This document shows, piece by piece, positions 60,835-64,000 of a stretch of DNA of 64,000 bases. The stretch is taken from NCBI GenBank assembly GCA_029931535.1, contig JAQPZY010001240.1, forward strand, positions 672,001 to 736,000, written 5' to 3'. The position numbers and the translations under genes are program-made. Source of the DNA: Margaritifera margaritifera. Its lineage: Eukaryota; Mollusca; Bivalvia; Unionida; Margaritiferidae. Position 1 is the first letter of the stretch. Each line of letters opens with the position of its first letter. The notes beneath the pieces are model-generated. The model was not told the DNA's origin and did not search any database. It saw only the letters and a list, made by a program, of their open reading frames with translations.

Positions 60835-63594
60835 CATTTAAATACAAGTTGTCCAAGAGCTGACCAGAGCAAAACATTAACTTCAAATAACTCAGGTCAC
60901 AAAACTAGACACTGACAATAATAAAATGAATTATAAACATCAGGGCCATGGAAATGCCATAATCGTGAACTAAATGGAATTTTATTCTTCTTTAGGCGAC
61001 AGGGCATTCTTTTTTCTGATAAATGATCATGCGCTGAGATGGACATTCAATTTTACATTCCCTTGAAATCTACCTCTCGAGAGGTTGTCAGTGGTGTTGC
61101 AGCTGTAAATGTCACAACTTGTGACAATTACTGTTGAGCAAGTACAGTTTCAACGGTAAATGTCATACTGTTTCTTTGAGTAAAGGGTTTGTCATCATGT
61201 CAGCTCCTGAGCGCAGATAAGGCAATAGATTACGTCCCTTGTATGTTCGTCCGGTTTTGTTTTGTTTTTTAGCACACGTGTATGTGCATGCGTCCGTCTG
61301 TCCCTCTTTCTCCTTCACAAGGATGATTGGCAAATATTTTTTCTATATAACTACCTACATATCCATCAATCCACCAATCTATGGAACTATCTATCTATGT
61401 ATCTGTCTATTTGTCTATCTGTCTATCTGTCTGCTGTCTTTGAATAGCAGACATTTTCCAGAATCTTATTAAGTATAGTGACAAGCATGCAAGTAGTACG
61501 GCGTAGTAATGGGCCAAAAAGTCCTACTTGCGACTATATTGGCAAAATTAGTGTATACGCTATTCAGAAATTGGCAAAAGTGATAATAAAATTTTAATTG
61601 CTTTAGAGAAATGGTAATGTTAGTCTGAAATCTTAGCTATACATAACCTAAGCGTATTAAGAGCAATAACTGAGGACAAGCGGACAAAAAAAATCATTTC
61701 TTTGTTTCAGCTACGAAGAGCGGCAATCTTTAAAATTTTGTCTTTGGGTTTCAGACTCTTTCTTCAATGTCAACTGTGGCATTTACATACATTTGTGATA
61801 TTTATTGGGTCTGTATTGCACACTGCAACAAGTAAAATAGTTGTACTGCCAGTAAGACTCACAATTTCTAATTGTGACATTGACCAGTGTTTGTGACATT
61901 TACCGGCATTAATATCACCAGTAAATGTCACACTGTGCTGCAGGAAGTTACAGTCTTCAAAGTGTTGAAGTGTCGTTAAGCACCAGAACAAATACAGTAA
62001 ATAGCAATGGTCGGGAAACTTCTCATACCAACAATACAAAGCAGGGATTATAGTAGTGATTAAACTAAAAGCAAAATCTTGAAGAAGAAAATGATTTAAC
62101 TGGAACACTGGGGTTAATGGGACAGTTTTAATATTTGTTCTAGCAACAAAGAACCTAAAATCATTTCTTTGAACTAAGATCATATAAAACTATACTAGAA
62201 TTTAGTTTCGACAGACCAATAAAGTCTCGCCTCGCTATCTAAAGAAGAAAACGATAATGACAAAATAATTATGTGGCATTTTATGGGGGACATAAATGAG
62301 TCAGAGTATAATAAGAAGGAAATGCTGCAACCCTGTTTAAATTGAATATATATTTCATGTATTTTTTTTACATGTAAATTTTAAAATAGCTACATATTGT
62401 AATGCAAATAGAGCATTCAATAAAATCTAGTTACTTTCATGCTGCAACCTATATTGATTTATGTAAACAAAAATAGTGTGAGGGTTAAAAATTCAAATAA
62501 CGGATATTATGAGCCATCATATATGAAGTCGAGTTAAAATTTCTGTGAAAATACGATCTTAAGCAATTGTGTATCTATATTGAAAATGTGTTAACTGTGA
62601 GCAGAATTGCACTTAAAATGCAGTCACACTGTTATGCGTACAAATGATGCCCGACAAAATCGCTGCCATGATGTTTCTTCAGTTTCGACTCGAATAAATT
62701 ACTCAAAATGATCCCATTGACCGCATGCCGTGAAATTGATGTCATGTCATGAAAATGTTCTCCTTCATTAAGCCATTGGAATCTTGCTTACTCACATCGT
62801 GGGCGTATAGTATTCTTTAAGAGTTTTTAAAAAAAAATGAAATACTGGCAAGAAAAGAATGCCACCTTGGACATCTTAATTGATTTTACCGCATCAGAGC
62901 AGCAATATCAGCAATGCCCACCTGTCCCATTTCTGTCCCACTTACTCGAATGTATTGGGGTTACTGGGGCACAATTGGCTTCAAACTTGAAAATTAAAAT
63001 TCCATGTTTGTTTTTGGAAAAAGCAGGACATAATCATTATCTCCTAAAATTATACAAAACGTCTGTGAAACCGTGCATCCGTTTCAAGTCGATTGACTTC
63101 ATGATTCAACGCCTCACGTCCATCTGTCGGTACTAGTTTGCATGTCATTACGTGCTAGTGCATACTTGTACAAAATGGCAGGACCTGCATGCTATTTAGA
63201 GAGACATGTCCATGATTTCTATTGAGATGATGGTATTGATGTAGGGTAGATGCATATGATAAGGAGGTGGAAGGGTTGTGGATGGGCGGCTATAGGTAAA
63301 ACAAAACCAAACCCCCCTAAAATTTAAAATCGAGCTAAAACGCTACATATCTGAATTTTCGAATGACAATAACAACACTACTACTACTACTACTACTTAC
63401 TACTAATAATAATAATATAGTTTCACGAGCTGTAAAGCAGCATCAATCTGACATCACAAAACACGAGGCACATGTAGCTTGTTGTATCATCTGGCTGATT
63501 TAAACCTTTATTAAGTTATAAAATAGGCTGTCTTTGTTTTGGATATGTGCGTTCAGCTGACACTTTTATATTTTGTTCTTCTTTTCTTTTTGAC
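60835..63594. other. Downstream region of type II pseudogene, unit 4
   Basis: Near-identical to 40693-43380. Hairpin at 61893-61931, SINE-A tail remnant near 61975, KAGHNHY frame near 63020. Lacks about 90 bases near 63058 compared with unit 3. No gene. Confidence 0.5.
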
Positions 63595-63850
63595 AAAGAA
63601 GGTAAGAAATGCTTCAGCATTGATTTCTCATCTGTGACGGTGGTGTCGAATGTAATTTTTAGCACAGTATGATAATAAATACAAGAAAGTGCACACCTTT
63701 CAACAACTTCAATCGGATGATCAACCTCTTTGCAAATGAGGGGAACACTACGGTCGTTATTAAGGATTAATTTGAATTCTATCCTAATGATGGCTATATG
63801 GCTCAGATATGAATTCGGTCCCTTGATGGTGCTGTCCTGAAAATTTTTTA
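63595..63850 (+). pseudogene. KIV element, type II version, unit 4
   Basis: FEFYPNDGYMAQI flanked by stops, ending AVLKIF. Same decay as 43381-43635. Confidence 0.4.
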
Positions 63851-63951
63851 AAGTTGCAAAATAACGGTGAAGTAAAAATTTGATATTGCAAGAGTAACAC
63901 TTTAAACCTCTGTCTTGACCCTTCTCAGTTCCCCATGTAAATGTAGCCATT

Positions 63952-63954
<3 letters not shown>

Positions 63955-64000
<46 letters not shown>
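63955..64000. repeat. (GA)n microsatellite at window edge
   Basis: Equivalent to 43760. The unit clearly continues past the window. Confidence 0.97.

Overview
The window looks like nuclear DNA of an invertebrate animal, most likely a mollusc. It is AT-rich and gene-poor, with long (AT)n, (GA)n and (TACA)n tracts, several minisatellites, tRNA-derived SINEs whose tails carry a GGCGTTAAACCC-type motif common in molluscan SINEs, a hAT-like MITE, and genes with TATA boxes and GT-AG introns. No prokaryotic operon structure, tRNA gene or rRNA gene is visible. The species call is inference; nothing in the sequence names it.

The window is a tandem array of one large duplicated segment. Each unit holds a 'type I' gene and, about 9-10 kb further on, the remains of a paralogous 'type II' gene, all on the + strand. 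The gene encodes a membrane glycosyltransferase of 671-672 aa with a GT2-like fold. It most resembles the glycosyltransferase part of bacterial cyclic beta-1,2-glucan synthases (NdvB, CAZy GT84), without their C-terminal phosphorylase part. It has two N-terminal membrane segments, a cytosolic catalytic domain with DAD, GFFGKG, SHD and RERRW-x-RG motifs, and about four C-terminal membrane segments. The coding region is one exon. It is preceded by a 5' UTR intron and, in most copies, a TATA box.

Layout. Unit 1 (1-14.8 kb): intact type I gene (CDS 1511-3526), then a type II relic with promoter, exon 1 and intron but no CDS (11.1-12.3 kb). Unit 2 (14.8-28.6 kb): type I pseudogene lacking its 5' part and carrying two stops (14847-16582), then a second CDS-less type II relic (24.0-25.0 kb). 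Unit 3 (28.7-47.8 kb): type I gene with normal promoter and intron but cut off after residue 280 (30179-31033), then a type II pseudogene (40003-40692). Unit 4 (48.3 kb to the end): second intact type I gene (49549-51567), then a promoterless type II pseudogene (59731-60834). Two of six coding copies are therefore intact. By eye count they differ at about 45 residues plus one inserted Gln (about 93% identity).

Between these genes sit the same landmarks in the same order: a (TACA)n block, a tRNA-headed SINE, a short conserved coding-like element ending in the residues KIV or a variant, a (GA)n tract, a second SINE, and an (AT)n tract ahead of the type II promoter. Shared and private insertions and deletions allow the order of events to be read. 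Unit 2 is a mosaic: it follows unit 3 up to about 22.4 kb and unit 1 after that. Most predicted short reading frames in the window (Tyr/Ile/His/Met/Cys-Val repeats, GA-repeat peptides) are translated microsatellite.
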